Notes: generated by a model not told the origin, from the sequence alone. A stretch of 64,000 bases of DNA from Methylovirgula sp963708155 (GCA_963708155.1 OY970183.1:2790001-2854000); one strand, 5' to 3'. Shown: positions 36,608 through 46,148, counted from the first letter of the stretch. A program made the numbers and translations.

Positions 36608-37200
36608 AGGCTGCCTTTCTTGCTGGAGCGCGACGCAGCGCGCTTTGGGAGCGAGAGGTCAAGCGCCAGCCGTGTCAAGGTGCGCGTGAAAACCTTCTCG
36701 TCGTTCAAGGCCCGCGCGAGGACCAGCGCACCCTGGATGCCGAGGACGGCAGCCTCCGCTTGTGCCGCGGCTTTATCTGGCGCGACGCCGGCGCGCCGCA
36801 GCGCGCCTGCCAGCGCGGCGACCCAGCGGGCGAAATAGACACGGATGGCGGCAGCGAATTTATCGCGCGTCGCGTCGAGCGCGAAGGCGCCGACGAGGCA
36901 GATCCGGCGCCCCGAGCGGAAATAGGCCGCGACCTCATTCCACATTTTGGCGATCGCCGCGCGCGGCTCGTCGCTTTCGAGCGGTGTATAGACGTTTCGG
37001 ACGAACCAATCATCGACCTCGGCGAGGATCGTCGCCGCCATCTCCTCCTTCCCGCCCGGGAAAAAGTGATAGAGGCTGCCCTTGCCGAGGCCGGTACGCT
37101 CGGTGATGCGGCTGAGCGTGGCGCCTTCATAGCCAAGCTCGCGGAAAACCTCCGCGAGCAACGGCACCACATCCGCCTTCTCGAAAACCGTTCGTGTCAT
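36604..37200 (-). CDS. TetR-family transcriptional regulator
   Basis: A 198-residue repressor-type protein. The N-terminal helix-turn-helix reads GYEGATLSRITERTGLGKGSLYHFFPGGKEEM (split here: first GYEGATLSRITERTGLGKG). The C-terminal ligand domain is of the LmrA/YxaF-like type (CLVGAFALDA, ALVLARALND). ATG at 37200 is preferred to a TTG at 37206. It sits between an SDR gene and cynS on one strand, and a palindrome TACCGATTGGTA lies 17 nt upstream of the start, so autoregulation of tetR-cynS is likely. Confidence 0.88.
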   Translation of the reverse strand: MTRTVFEKADVVPLLAEVFRELGYEGATLSRITERTGLGKGSLYHFFPGGKEEMAATILAEVDDWFVRNVYTPLESDEPRAAIAKMWNEVAAYFRSGRRICLVGAFALDATRDKFAAAIRVYFARWVAALAGALRRAGVAPDKAAAQAEAAVLGIQGALVLARALNDEKVFTRTLTRLALDLSLPKRAASRSSKKGSL

Positions 37201-37217
37201 CGCCAATTGCGCGTCTG

Positions 37218-37229
37218 TACCGATTGGTA
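37218..37229. promoter_or_regulatory. Candidate TetR operator
   Basis: TACCGATTGGTA has TACC/GGTA arms and lies in the 64-nt gap between the SDR stop and the tetR start. Its core is similar to operators of TetR regulators that control SDR or reductase genes. Binding is inferred. Confidence 0.5.
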
Positions 37230-37264
37230 TCTACCAGCCGACGATCAGTCGCGCAATCGGGGGA

Positions 37265-38014
37265 TCAGCGCAGGCCGCCGGAAGCCGTGATAATATCGCC
37301 GGTGATCCAGGCCGATTGTTCGGAGGCCAGGAAGACCGCGACCTTGGCGATGTCATCCGGTGTGGCGACGCGGCCGAGGGGCGTCTGCGACACGGCGTAG
37401 GCTTCGAAGCCCTTTGTGGCCTCGCCCATGGCCTCGAAACCTTCGGTCACCGTCACGCCCGGCGCAATCGCATTGACGCGGATTTTCTTCGGACCGAGCT
37501 CTGCGGCGAGGACGCGGGTGAGCGAGTTGATGGCTGCCTTTGTCGCCGAATAGACGACGGAATTGGGAAAAGCGCTTCTGCCGACAACCGAGGTTATGTT
37601 GATGACGCTCCCGCCCTCCGCGCCGAAATGCTTCACCGCTGCCTGCGTGGCCAAGAGCATTCCGAGGACGTTGATATCGAACTGGCGGTGAAATTCCTCT
37701 TCGGTGACATCTTCCAGCGGCGCGAAACGAAATACGCCAGCATTATTGACCAGAATGTCGAGCCGGCCGAAGCTGGCGAGCGTCGCATCGACAAGCTTCT
37801 GGACGTCAGCCTTTTTCGCGACATCGCCGTGGACGGCGATGGCCTTGCCGCCCTTGGCCGTGATCTCGGCGACGACCTTGTCCGCGCCTTCCCGGCTTGA
37901 TGCGTAATTTACCGCCACCGCCGCCCCGGCAGCCGCAAGATGTTTGGCAATCCCCGCGCCGATGCCTTTCGAGGCGCCCGTGACGATCGCGACTTTGCCT
38001 GTGAGTTCGCTCAT
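37265..38014 (-). CDS. Short-chain dehydrogenase/reductase
   Basis: A 249-residue classical SDR with TGASKGIG (cofactor loop), NNAG, catalytic Ser in INITSVVGRS, YSATKAA (Tyr-x-x-x-Lys) and PG motif, ending ITGDIITASGGLR. The residue after the second strand (NYASSREGADK) suggests NADP(H). AGGAG lies 9 nt before the ATG. It is upstream of tetR on the same strand and divergent from a LysR gene, either of which could control it. It resembles FabG-like reductases but the substrate cannot be read. Confidence 0.9.
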   Translation of the reverse strand: MSELTGKVAIVTGASKGIGAGIAKHLAAAGAAVAVNYASSREGADKVVAEITAKGGKAIAVHGDVAKKADVQKLVDATLASFGRLDILVNNAGVFRFAPLEDVTEEEFHRQFDINVLGMLLATQAAVKHFGAEGGSVINITSVVGRSAFPNSVVYSATKAAINSLTRVLAAELGPKKIRVNAIAPGVTVTEGFEAMGEATKGFEAYAVSQTPLGRVATPDDIAKVAVFLASEQSAWITGDIITASGGLR

Positions 38015-38108
38015 TTACCCCATCTCCTGTTTTAAGGTGGGCTGAACGTGGCTATTCGCTGGAGCGGGGGTAGCGCGGCCCGACAACTAGGATATATTTG
38101 TTTTTCAA

Positions 38109-39047
38109 ATGAGTGACCGACTTTTCGCCTTACGGCTTTTCACCCGCGTCGCGCGGAGCGGCAGCTTCTCCCGCGCCGGCCGGGAGTTCCAACTGTCGCA
38201 ACCCTCCGCCTCGCGCATAGTCGCCAATCTCGAACGCGAGGTCGGCGCGGCACTGTTCATTCGCACGACGCGCGCCGTGACATTGACCGAGGCGGGCAGC
38301 GAATATCTGGCGCGGATCGAACCCCTCCTCGCCGAGTTGGAAGAAGCGGACCATGCGGCCCGCGGCACGGGCGAAATTCGCGGGGTTTTGCGCGTCGGTC
38401 TCTCTTCGAGCTTCGCGGTTCGCGCGGTGATTCCGCGGCTGCCGGCTTTTCTGGCTTCCCATGAAGCGCTGCGCGTCGATCTCCTGATGAACGATCAGCG
38501 CCAGGATTTACTCGGCGAAGGCGTCGATGTGGCGTTGCGTTTCGGTCCGCTCCCCGATACCAGCGCGACCGCGCGGAAGATCGGCACGGTTGAGCGGCTG
38601 CTCGCCGCCTCCCCCGCCTATCTCGAAAAAGCGGGCGCGCCGCAGCTGCCCACGGACCTCGCCGATCATGCAATCATCCTCGGGCCCGCCGGGCTCGATC
38701 CCAGTGCCTGGACGTTTCGCCGCGACAATCATGTCGTGACCGCCCGCGTCGAAGGAAAGTTGACGGTTTCCGCCAACGAGGGCGCGATTGCCGCCGCTGT
38801 CGCCGGACTCGGCATTGTTTCGACCGGCCGCTGGGGTTGCCTTGCGGAGATGCGCAGCGGCGCCTTGGTGCAAGTTCTGTCCGACTGGCAAATGGAGACG
38901 GCGGAGGTCCACGCCGTTTTCCCCGCTGGTCGCGCCGCAAAGCCCGCAGCGCGCGCTTTCGCCGATTATCTTGGCCGCGAAATGGGCAAGTATCCCGCCG
39001 CAGAGGGGCTTGCGGCATGTAGAGCCGCCGCCCGGCTTGCCAGCTAA
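38109..39047 (+). CDS. LysR-family transcriptional regulator
   Basis: A 312-residue regulator with the N-terminal helix-turn-helix (LFTRVARSGSFSRAGREFQL, SQPSASRIVANLE) and a substrate-binding domain (LRVGLSSSFAVRAVIPRLPA). It is divergent from the SDR at 37265-38014, with 94 bp between start codons, the usual arrangement for a LysR and its target. The shared gap has an AT-rich stretch (ATATATTTG). Confidence 0.9.
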   Translation: MSDRLFALRLFTRVARSGSFSRAGREFQLSQPSASRIVANLEREVGAALFIRTTRAVTLTEAGSEYLARIEPLLAELEEADHAARGTGEIRGVLRVGLSSSFAVRAVIPRLPAFLASHEALRVDLLMNDQRQDLLGEGVDVALRFGPLPDTSATARKIGTVERLLAASPAYLEKAGAPQLPTDLADHAIILGPAGLDPSAWTFRRDNHVVTARVEGKLTVSANEGAIAAAVAGLGIVSTGRWGCLAEMRSGALVQVLSDWQMETAEVHAVFPAGRAAKPAARAFADYLGREMGKYPAAEGLAACRAAARLAS

Positions 39048-39054
39048 TGAGCCG

Positions 39055-39246
39055 TCAGCGAAAGGTTGCGCAGCTGACAGCCCAAATCGCTCCGCCGCCG
39101 CCTTCGCCTCCATGATCGCGATATCGATGGAGGTTTTCAGCCTCATCTCCTCTGATCTCCGCCGCCAAGGCGCGCGCGTCCTCCAGAGAGTAAAGAATAT
39201 CGATAATCTTCTCGTTACTCCCGATTTCCGTCTGTCTGTGTTCCAT
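39055..39246 (-). CDS. Possible small hypothetical protein
   Basis: Sixty-three codons with GAGGGG just before the ATG at 39246. The first 35 residues look protein-like and helical (SLEDARALAAEIRGDEAE). After that another frame reads more naturally (MRLKTSIDIAIMEAKAAAER), so a single-base break near 39145 is possible here too. No family recognised. Confidence 0.4.
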   Translation of the reverse strand: MEHRQTEIGSNEKIIDILYSLEDARALAAEIRGDEAENLHRYRDHGGEGGGGAIWAVSCATFR

Positions 39247-39340
39247 TGCCCCTCACATTACTCAACACTTAGGTCATCGCCCAGATGACCGGCAGGACGG
39301 AACTTGCTAGGGTGCTACGTCAAAATCGGACGTGGCAAAG

Positions 39341-40330
39341 ATGCGGTACGACAAGACGCGACAAATTCTCGAACTTGCCCGCGCGCTCGCCGGCAGCGCG
39401 GAAGGCCTGACTCTCGACGAGATGTGCGGGGTCAGCGGTCTCGAGCGCCGCACGGTCGAGCGCATGCGTGACACGATCCGCGACGTCTTTCCTCAGATGG
39501 AAGAAATTCCCGATCCTCCGAAGAAGCGCTTCCGGATTCCGCATGGGCTGGATGGATTCTTCCAGGATCCGACGACGGGTGAACTGAGCGATCTTGGCAT
39601 TGCCGTCGCGGAATTGCGCGAGAGCGGCGCGACGGCGCGCGCGGAATCCCTCGCCTCGCTCGGACACAAGGTCCGCGCTGCCATGCGCCGCGGGCGGCGG
39701 CGCATCACCGAAACCGATGTCGAAGCCTTGTTGCGCGCCGAGCGCATCGCGGTTCAGGCGGGACCGAGGCCGGCGGAAGATCCGGCGCTGCTCGAAATCC
39801 TGCGCAAGGCACTGCTTGAGATGAAGATGCTGCGCTTCGTCTACAAGGGCGGCTCAAAACGCCGGGTCGCACGGGAGATCGTCCCTTACGGCATTATCTT
39901 CGGCCGGATGAACTATCTCATCGGCGCGGAAGCAGGGACGACGAAGCCAAAAAGCTGGCGCCTCGATCGTATCGAAGACCTCGAATGTCTTGAAAAAGGG
40001 GCCGCGCCGCCCGACGATTTCGATCTAGCGAAGTTCGCCAATACGCCGTTCGGCTTTTTTGAAGGCGAGCCGGAAAATGTCGCGCTGCGCGTCCTGCTCA
40101 GCGGCATGGACGAATTTAAAAATTATCGCTTCCATTCGAGCCAGACGGTCGAGCCCCTGCCCGACGGTGGCGCGCTTGTCCGCTTCCGCGCCAGCGGAAT
40201 GCTGGAGCTTGCCTGGCATCTCTTTTCGTGGGGCGACAAGATCGAGATCATCGAACCGGCAATTCTTCGCCAGACCCTGATTGACGAGCTCAATCAGACG
40301 CTTGCGCATCACAAATCGGGTGCTTCATGA
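39341..40330 (+). CDS. WYL-domain transcriptional regulator
   Basis: A 329-residue regulator: N-terminal winged helix (LARALAGSAEGLTLDEMCGV, SGLERRTVERMRDTI), WYL domain (about 160-235; LRFVYKGGSKRRVAREIVPY, IIFGRMNYLIG, SWRLDRIEDL) and the C-terminal WCX extension. The usual WYL residues are partly changed here (NYL). Start is ATG 39341 or GTG 39332; neither has a strong ribosome binding site. Such proteins sense nucleotides or DNA damage and often regulate defence or metal genes, but no obvious target is adjacent. Confidence 0.85.
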   Translation: MRYDKTRQILELARALAGSAEGLTLDEMCGVSGLERRTVERMRDTIRDVFPQMEEIPDPPKKRFRIPHGLDGFFQDPTTGELSDLGIAVAELRESGATARAESLASLGHKVRAAMRRGRRRITETDVEALLRAERIAVQAGPRPAEDPALLEILRKALLEMKMLRFVYKGGSKRRVAREIVPYGIIFGRMNYLIGAEAGTTKPKSWRLDRIEDLECLEKGAAPPDDFDLAKFANTPFGFFEGEPENVALRVLLSGMDEFKNYRFHSSQTVEPLPDGGALVRFRASGMLELAWHLFSWGDKIEIIEPAILRQTLIDELNQTLAHHKSGAS

Positions 40331-40819
40331 CTTCGTCACGTGATCTACCAACGCTGCAAGCTTGGCATCGAGCTTTTCTGCAGCGGCCGTGACCTCGGCA
40401 TTGTGCAACTGGCTCATGAGCGAGGACGGCAGATCATAGCCGAGCCGCGCCTCTCCCGCTTTCGTCTCGTAGATGATGAGCCGTACAGGCACATTGAGGC
40501 CGGCGCGGATATCATGCTTGAGCATCGTCTGCGCGATGAGCGGATTGCCGAGGATATAGAGGCGGCATTTGGCGCGAATTCCATAAAGCCCCAGCCACCC
40601 GCCATGATCGAAAAGCTGAAAGCGCATGAAGCCGGAGGTGCTTTCATAGGCGTGGATTCGCTTCGCGAAATCCTCGGTACCGGCGCAGGCGGTCGCTTCC
40701 TTGGCAAAGGTGGCGCCATCGAGAGAGCCCGTCGCCGCCTCGAATCTTTCTATGGTCGCGGCGAAAGGATGCACGGAGATAGAGTCCACGTGCTGGACGG
40801 TGAAACTTTCGGTCGTCAT
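40325..40819 (-). CDS. DUF302 domain protein
   Basis: A 164-residue protein with the DUF302 core: LYILGNPLIAQTMLKHDIRA, then LNVPVRLIIYE and ARLGYDLPSSL. The N-terminal half (TVQHVDSISVHPFAATIERF) is the strand that opens the family. No signal peptide. It converges with the WYL gene and overlaps it by six bases. The family is of unknown function. Confidence 0.85.
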   Translation of the reverse strand: MTTESFTVQHVDSISVHPFAATIERFEAATGSLDGATFAKEATACAGTEDFAKRIHAYESTSGFMRFQLFDHGGWLGLYGIRAKCRLYILGNPLIAQTMLKHDIRAGLNVPVRLIIYETKAGEARLGYDLPSSLMSQLHNAEVTAAAEKLDAKLAALVDHVTKS

Positions 40820-40884
40820 TCTGCGCCTCGCGGTTTTTGACGCGGGCGCATTATAGGTGCATATACGTCTAAATCGTGACCCGT

Positions 40885-41241
40885 TTAGCGCTTGGCGATC
40901 GCCGCCCCTTCGTAAATCTCGGGTTGGAAGCCGACGAGCACCTTGCCGCCGAATTCAAGCACCGGTCGCTTGATGGCCGAAGGATGCGCGAGCATGACCG
41001 CGATCGCCTTTTCCGCATCGAGCCCCGTCTTCTCGGCGTCGGGCAATTTGCGGAAGGTGGTGCCGGCGCGGTTGAGCAGCGTTTCCCATCCCGCCCTCTT
41101 GATCCATTTTTCAAGATGCGCCCGGTCGATGCCTGCCACCTTATAATCGTGAAAGGCGTAAGCGATGCCGTGCGCGTCCAGCCAGGCGCGCGCCTTCTTC
41201 ATTGTGTCGCAGTTCTTGATACCATAGATCGTGATGCTCAT
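40885..41241 (-). CDS. ArsC/Spx-family reductase (YffB-like)
   Basis: A 118-residue thioredoxin-fold protein. IYGIKNCDTMKKARAWLDAH carries the single N-terminal Cys (NCDT), and KRPVLEFGGKVLVGF is the conserved cis-Pro region. The pattern matches the YffB subgroup rather than true arsenate reductases, and no arsenic genes are near. ATG at 41241 is used because it starts the conserved MSITIYG. Confidence 0.9.
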   Translation of the reverse strand: MSITIYGIKNCDTMKKARAWLDAHGIAYAFHDYKVAGIDRAHLEKWIKRAGWETLLNRAGTTFRKLPDAEKTGLDAEKAIAVMLAHPSAIKRPVLEFGGKVLVGFQPEIYEGAAIAKR

Positions 41242-41303
41242 CTTTCGTCCATTCGCCTCACAGCGGGACAATCCTACCCGCCTATCGACCCGGAAGTGAA
41301 GCC

Positions 41304-41678
41304 ATGACGAAACCGTTCCTGACCCCCGGCCCCGATCACCCGATCACGATCGTCAAGCATCCGCGTCGCGTTGTGGTCTCGTTCGGCGGCGAGGTCATTG
41401 CGGACACGCGCGAGGCCTTGAGCCTGAAAGAGGCATCCTATCCCGTCGTGTTTTACGTCCCGCGTAAAGACACCAGAATGGCCTTGCTGCATCGGACTGA
41501 GCACACGAGCCATTGCCCCTATAAGGGCGAGGCTGCTTATTTCACGATTGTCGCCGGCGATCGCCGGTCGACAAATGCCGTCTGGACCTACGAGCGTCCG
41601 CACGCCGCTGTGGCCGAGATTGCCGGCTATCTCGCCTTTTATGCCGACAGGGTGGATGAAATCGAAGAGCGCGCCTAG
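41304..41678 (+). CDS. DUF427 domain protein
   Basis: A 124-residue protein with all DUF427 signatures: VVVSFGGEVIADTREAL, YPVVFYVPRKDT, HCPYKGEAAYF, and AVWTYERPH followed by AGYLAFYADRVDEI. A small beta-tent protein of unknown biochemical role. It converges on the oleate hydratase gene, 12 bp from its stop. Confidence 0.92.
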   Translation: MTKPFLTPGPDHPITIVKHPRRVVVSFGGEVIADTREALSLKEASYPVVFYVPRKDTRMALLHRTEHTSHCPYKGEAAYFTIVAGDRRSTNAVWTYERPHAAVAEIAGYLAFYADRVDEIEERA

Positions 41679-41690
41679 GCCGCTCGGGAG

Positions 41691-43289
41691 CTATTGAAAC
41701 GCCGCTTCCAGCGCCTTGAGGCCGACCTTCGGGTCCATCAGCCCGTGATAGATAGGCGGAATTGGCTTGTCGACGCCGAACAGATGATAGGCCGCGTGCA
41801 TGGCGCAATGGACGGAATATTCCACCGTGAAGACCGTATCCTCCGGCAGTTCGACGAATTGCCCGAGGAAAGCGAAATTGGCGCTGCCCTTGGGAAGCAC
41901 CAGCGGCCGGTCCTCGGGAACGCGTCGGCTGAACAGCGCCGAGGCATAGGGCATCATCACGCTCGTCACATCGGTCGTCGCAAGGACGGCCTCCTTGATA
42001 TCATCGAACCCGAGATGGCCGATCAGCTCCGTCAGAATTTCCCTGCCCGTCGATTGGGCCATCGGTTTTTTGACGTAATCGCCGACGTCGTCGATGAAGA
42101 GGCCGTAGCCCCAAAGCGTATAGGTGTCCGCCGGCATGTCGGGAAAATGCGGCTGATGCGGCACGACGATCGACATGAGCCAACCGGAATCGACGAAGGT
42201 CATCAGCCCGCCGGTGCCTGGCTCATTGCCTGAATAGGCGACGATCCGCTTCAGCAGCAGATCGCCGTGCATGGTAAGTGTGAAGGATTCCCATTTGTTC
42301 TCGTCGATATTGCCATCGAACGTGTTGGGGCGGCCGAAGTCTTTCGCCTTCTTCGCAAGCGTCTCCCACAATGCCCAGCCGCCATCGCGGCGATCGCGGA
42401 TCAACTCGGGCACGGTGTCATTGCCGCCATAAGTCGCGTCGGCGGTGATCGAGCCGAGCGTGACCATCGCCACATCGTTCGGCGCAAGTTCGATAGTTGA
42501 GTCGCCGGATTTATCGCGCACATGAAGCCGCGTCAGCAGACGCGCAGACGGATCGGTTTCGTCGAAATCCGCGTCAACGACCCTGACGCCGAGACGGACG
42601 TCAACGTCCCTGTCTAACAGCCATTTCTCAATTGGCCGGACGATGGAATCATATTGATTGTATTTCGTGCGACGAACGCCCGACAGTGTGTGGATGCGCG
42701 AGAATTCCTGAATGAAGCGCAGGAAATAACGCTTTAGCTCGATCGCGCTGTGCCAGTTCTGGAAGGCGAAGGTAGTGCGCCACATCTGCCAGAAATTGTT
42801 TTCGAAGAAGTGCTCGGAGAACATGTCGTCGATCCGGCGCGCGCCGAGGACGTGCTCGGGCGTCGCGAGGATGCGCAACAATTCCAGCCTGTCCCGCGTA
42901 TTGAAGCCGTAGACGCTGGCATCGATAATTTCGTGGTCGCGGCCAATCAGACGCGCTTTGGAACAGGGCTTGATCCTCGTATTGAACTCGCGGATCTCCT
43001 CCCGCACGCTGACTTTCGCATCTTCGAGAGACGGGATGGTTTCAAGCAGGTTCCACAGCGTCTGATAGGCTTCGTCCTCCAGCATCCGGCCGCCGCGCGT
43101 GACGTAACCCTTCTGCGCCGGTGAGAGTGCGCCGTCCAGCGCGCCGCCGGCGATGTCGAGTTCCTCGAGGATGTGGATATTGCCGCCGGGAACTCCCGCA
43201 TCACGGATCAGGAATACGGCCGCAGCCAAAGAGGCGATGCCGCCGCCCACGAGCCAGATCTGACTGGTCTTGGGGTCTCGTTCAAGCAT
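41691..43289 (-). CDS. ohyA: Oleate hydratase (MCRA family)
   Basis: A 532-residue flavoenzyme that adds water to the cis-9 double bond of oleate. The N-terminal FAD site reads LVGGGIASLAAAVFLIRDAG, then GGALDGALSP and RGGRMLEDEAYQTLWNLL, all typical of the family. FNTRDRLELLRILATPE and YNQYDSIVRPIEKWL follow. AAGGAAG stands 5 nt before ATG 43289; the extension upstream is not used. It probably detoxifies or modifies unsaturated fatty acids at the membrane. Confidence 0.94.
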   Translation of the reverse strand: MLERDPKTSQIWLVGGGIASLAAAVFLIRDAGVPGGNIHILEELDIAGGALDGALSPAQKGYVTRGGRMLEDEAYQTLWNLLETIPSLEDAKVSVREEIREFNTRIKPCSKARLIGRDHEIIDASVYGFNTRDRLELLRILATPEHVLGARRIDDMFSEHFFENNFWQMWRTTFAFQNWHSAIELKRYFLRFIQEFSRIHTLSGVRRTKYNQYDSIVRPIEKWLLDRDVDVRLGVRVVDADFDETDPSARLLTRLHVRDKSGDSTIELAPNDVAMVTLGSITADATYGGNDTVPELIRDRRDGGWALWETLAKKAKDFGRPNTFDGNIDENKWESFTLTMHGDLLLKRIVAYSGNEPGTGGLMTFVDSGWLMSIVVPHQPHFPDMPADTYTLWGYGLFIDDVGDYVKKPMAQSTGREILTELIGHLGFDDIKEAVLATTDVTSVMMPYASALFSRRVPEDRPLVLPKGSANFAFLGQFVELPEDTVFTVEYSVHCAMHAAYHLFGVDKPIPPIYHGLMDPKVGLKALEAAFQ

Positions 43290-43478
43290 GGAGCTTCCTT
43301 TCTTGCATTTGTACGCGACCGTTCCGTGTTTTGGTATTGGCGCCCTCCCCTGCGCGCATTGCGCCGCGTCAAATTTTACCACGTTCATTTAAGTGCTCTT
43401 TAAAATGCATTGGGTAACTTGATCGCGCGAGGCCAAGGCGCGACCGTCGCGTGCAGCTCACTGAGGCGAACTTTCCCG

Positions 43479-45113
43479 ATGGCTGACACGGCCGGATTTG
43501 ACGACAAGAACTATGAAGTCTGTATCGTCGGTGCCGGGCCGGTTGGCATTACCGCGGCGCTCGAATGTGCCAGACGCGGCCTCGCGGTGGCGCTTGTCGA
43601 TGCGGGGGATGACTCGGCCGACCCGCCGGCAAGCGAGGCGTCCACGGCTGAAATCGTCGAGCCTTGCCGCCATGTTCCGATGGACATTGCGGTGCGCCGT
43701 GGATTTGGCGGGACGTCCTGGCTTTGGGGCGGCCGCTGCGTGCCTTTCGACGATATCGATTTCGAAAAGCGCGATTACGTTCCCGAATCCGGTTGGCCTC
43801 TCAGGCATCACGATGTCTCGCCCTGGTACGCGAGCGCAGCGGATTATCTCGACTGCGGCGCGCCGGACTTGCGCGAAAGCACCGCGACAAGTCCCGAACG
43901 GCTAGAATATTTTGCCCGACAACCAAAACGCGGCCTGGATTTGCGCGGCCGCGTCGAAGCCCATCCGCTGATCGATCTGATCCTCAATGCACCGGTCACG
44001 GAGATCGAGATTGGTCCCGATGGCCTCGCGGCAGGGCTTCGTTTCGCCGCAAACGATATCCCGCAGGTACGCGCGCGGTCTTATGTGTTCGCCTGCGGCG
44101 GATTGGAGACGACGCGTCTCCTGCTCGCGACGCAGCGCCGTCAGCCAAGCCTTTTCGGCGGCCCCGAGGGCGCGCTCGGCCGTTATTATGCCGGGCATTT
44201 CGAGGGCAGCATCGCCGATGTGATTTTCAACAATCCGACGACGATAAAGGCGTTCGACTATTCTCTCGTGAATACGGGCGCCTATCTGCGCCGGGTTCTG
44301 ACCATCCCGGCGGCGGATCAGCGCGCCGCCGAAATCCAGAACATCGTCTTCTGGCCCGACAACAAGCCCTATCACGATCCGACGCATCGCAGCGGCATCA
44401 AATCCTTTATCTTCCTGATGGCGGATACGCCGGTTCTCGGCCCACGGCTGATGTCGGAAGGCATCCGCCTCGGGATCGTCGGGGCGGGATCCCGGCATTA
44501 TCTTGCGCATGTCCTCAATCTTTTTCGGCAGCCGTTTCGGACAGCGATGGATATTATAGACGTCGCGCGCGATCGCTACTCGTCCAAGCCGCGCCGGCCG
44601 GGCTGGCTGCCCGCGACATCCGACAACCGCTATGTGCTGCACTTCCGCAGTGAACAACGCCCGAACCGCGATAGCACAGTCCACCTCACGCAAGCCAAAG
44701 ACGCCTGCGGCATGCCGCGACTACGTGTCGATTTGCGCTATACCGAAGCCGATGCTCTCTCCGCGCTTCGCGCGCATGAGAAGCTCGATGAATATCTTCG
44801 CTCTACGGGCATCGGTCGCGTCGAATATCAGTTTCCGAAGGAGGAGCGCATCGCGAGCATATTGGCGCAGGCGAGTGACGGCTATCATCAAACCGGAACG
44901 ACACGCATGGGTCTCGATCCCACAAAAAGCGTCGTCGGGCCGGACTGCGCGGTGCATGACGTGCGCAATCTTTACATTGCATCATGCAGCGTGTTTCCGA
45001 CGAGCGGCCACGCCAATCCGACGCTTCTTGCAACTGCCTTTGCGGCGCGGCTTGCGTCTCATCTTGCGCAAAACACGGTGAAGGCTGCCGAGGAAATCAC
45101 CGCGTCATATTAG
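43479..45113 (+). CDS. GMC-type FAD-dependent oxidoreductase
   Basis: A 544-residue flavoprotein. The N-terminal dinucleotide fold reads VCIVGAGPVGITAALECARR and the FAD loop GGTSWLWGGRCVPFD. The C-terminal GMC domain has YHQTGTTRMG (active-site His) and YIASCSVFPTSGHANPTLL. The ATG at 43479 has GAGG about 11 nt upstream. The gene converges with an NAD-dependent epimerase with nine bases of overlap. Substrate probably a sugar or alcohol; no cytochrome or gamma subunit gene adjoins it. Confidence 0.85.
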   Translation: MADTAGFDDKNYEVCIVGAGPVGITAALECARRGLAVALVDAGDDSADPPASEASTAEIVEPCRHVPMDIAVRRGFGGTSWLWGGRCVPFDDIDFEKRDYVPESGWPLRHHDVSPWYASAADYLDCGAPDLRESTATSPERLEYFARQPKRGLDLRGRVEAHPLIDLILNAPVTEIEIGPDGLAAGLRFAANDIPQVRARSYVFACGGLETTRLLLATQRRQPSLFGGPEGALGRYYAGHFEGSIADVIFNNPTTIKAFDYSLVNTGAYLRRVLTIPAADQRAAEIQNIVFWPDNKPYHDPTHRSGIKSFIFLMADTPVLGPRLMSEGIRLGIVGAGSRHYLAHVLNLFRQPFRTAMDIIDVARDRYSSKPRRPGWLPATSDNRYVLHFRSEQRPNRDSTVHLTQAKDACGMPRLRVDLRYTEADALSALRAHEKLDEYLRSTGIGRVEYQFPKEERIASILAQASDGYHQTGTTRMGLDPTKSVVGPDCAVHDVRNLYIASCSVFPTSGHANPTLLATAFAARLASHLAQNTVKAAEEITASY

Positions 45114-46148
45114 TTTTTGATCCCGCGCCCATTGCGCCGTCAGCGCCATTCCTTTTTGTAGGCCAAATTCCGGCGCATAACCGAGCCTTTGATGCGCCTT
45201 GTCGATCCGCACGGCGGTTTTCGCTGCGTAAAGCGCGCGCGTTCCTGGGTCAGGAAGGTAAAGTCGCGTGGCGCGCGCGAGGCCTTTCGCAATGAGCAGG
45301 CGCTCGAGGCCGCGACGATAGCGCTGAAGAGCGGGAATGCTGCCGTAACGCTTACGCCATTCGCACCCGAATTCCGCATCGTCGAGCGTGGCAACGGCTT
45401 CCTGCCGGCCCGCCATCTGCGCATAGGCGCCATAGAATTCGCCCCATGTGACGGGGGCGGCATAGGAGACGAGAAACGCCTGACCGATCGCCGCCTCGCG
45501 CTCCGACGCAAGCAAGGCGGCCTTCGCTACGTCATCGACGAAAACCGCATTGCAGAGCCCCTGCCCCGAAGCAGGCAGCGCGACGCGGAAGAATTTCACC
45601 TGGTCGAGCAGGCGCGTCGTCCAGGTGCCGCCGCGTGGGCCATAAACGATCGTTGGCTGCAAGATCGTGACCGGCAGGGATTCTGCCTTGTGCATGGCGA
45701 GCAGTATCCGATCGATGTGATGTTTGATCTCGGCGTAGACATCGTTCGGCCTTGCCGGTGCCTCTTCGTCGAGATCGCCATCGGGCTGAGGCCCATAGGC
45801 GGCGACACTGCTGAAATGGACAAAACGGCGCGCTTTATTGCGGACGGCCGCCTGGGCCAGCGCACGCGTCCCCTCGACATTGGCGCGCCATTGCTCCTCG
45901 CGCCGGCCGCCGAATTGATAGGCGACGTGGAAGATAAGATCGCAATCCTCACTCGCGCGGACGAGCAACTCGGCGCTTTTGAGATCGGCCTGGACGATCT
46001 CGGCCCCCGGCGGGGCCCAGCGAATACGCTCCGGACCGCCCGAGGTTGCGATCCGAACCCCGATGCCGCGCTCCGTGAGCATCTCGACAAGACGCCGGCC
46101 GATGAAGCCGCTGCCGCCGGTCACAAGCGCCCGCTGTTGCGTCGGCAT
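45105..46148 (-). CDS. NAD-dependent epimerase/dehydratase
   Basis: A 347-residue extended SDR. VTGGSGFIGRRLVEML (cofactor loop) is followed by FHVAYQFGG, HFSSVAAYG, YAEIKHH (a YxxxK motif) and ILQPTIVYGPRGG. It resembles UDP-sugar epimerases and sterol/cinnamoyl reductase-like proteins. ATG at 46148 is the one that begins the conserved MPTQQRALVTGG region. Together with the GMC oxidoreductase it may act on a sugar, which is inference. Confidence 0.86.
   Translation of the reverse strand: MPTQQRALVTGGSGFIGRRLVEMLTERGIGVRIATSGGPERIRWAPPGAEIVQADLKSAELLVRASEDCDLIFHVAYQFGGRREEQWRANVEGTRALAQAAVRNKARRFVHFSSVAAYGPQPDGDLDEEAPARPNDVYAEIKHHIDRILLAMHKAESLPVTILQPTIVYGPRGGTWTTRLLDQVKFFRVALPASGQGLCNAVFVDDVAKAALLASEREAAIGQAFLVSYAAPVTWGEFYGAYAQMAGRQEAVATLDDAEFGCEWRKRYGSIPALQRYRRGLERLLIAKGLARATRLYLPDPGTRALYAAKTAVRIDKAHQRLGYAPEFGLQKGMALTAQWARDQKLI

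Noticed and set aside
40885..41241. Arsenate reductase role
   Set aside because: Sequence fits the YffB/Spx-like subgroup and no arsenic resistance genes are present.
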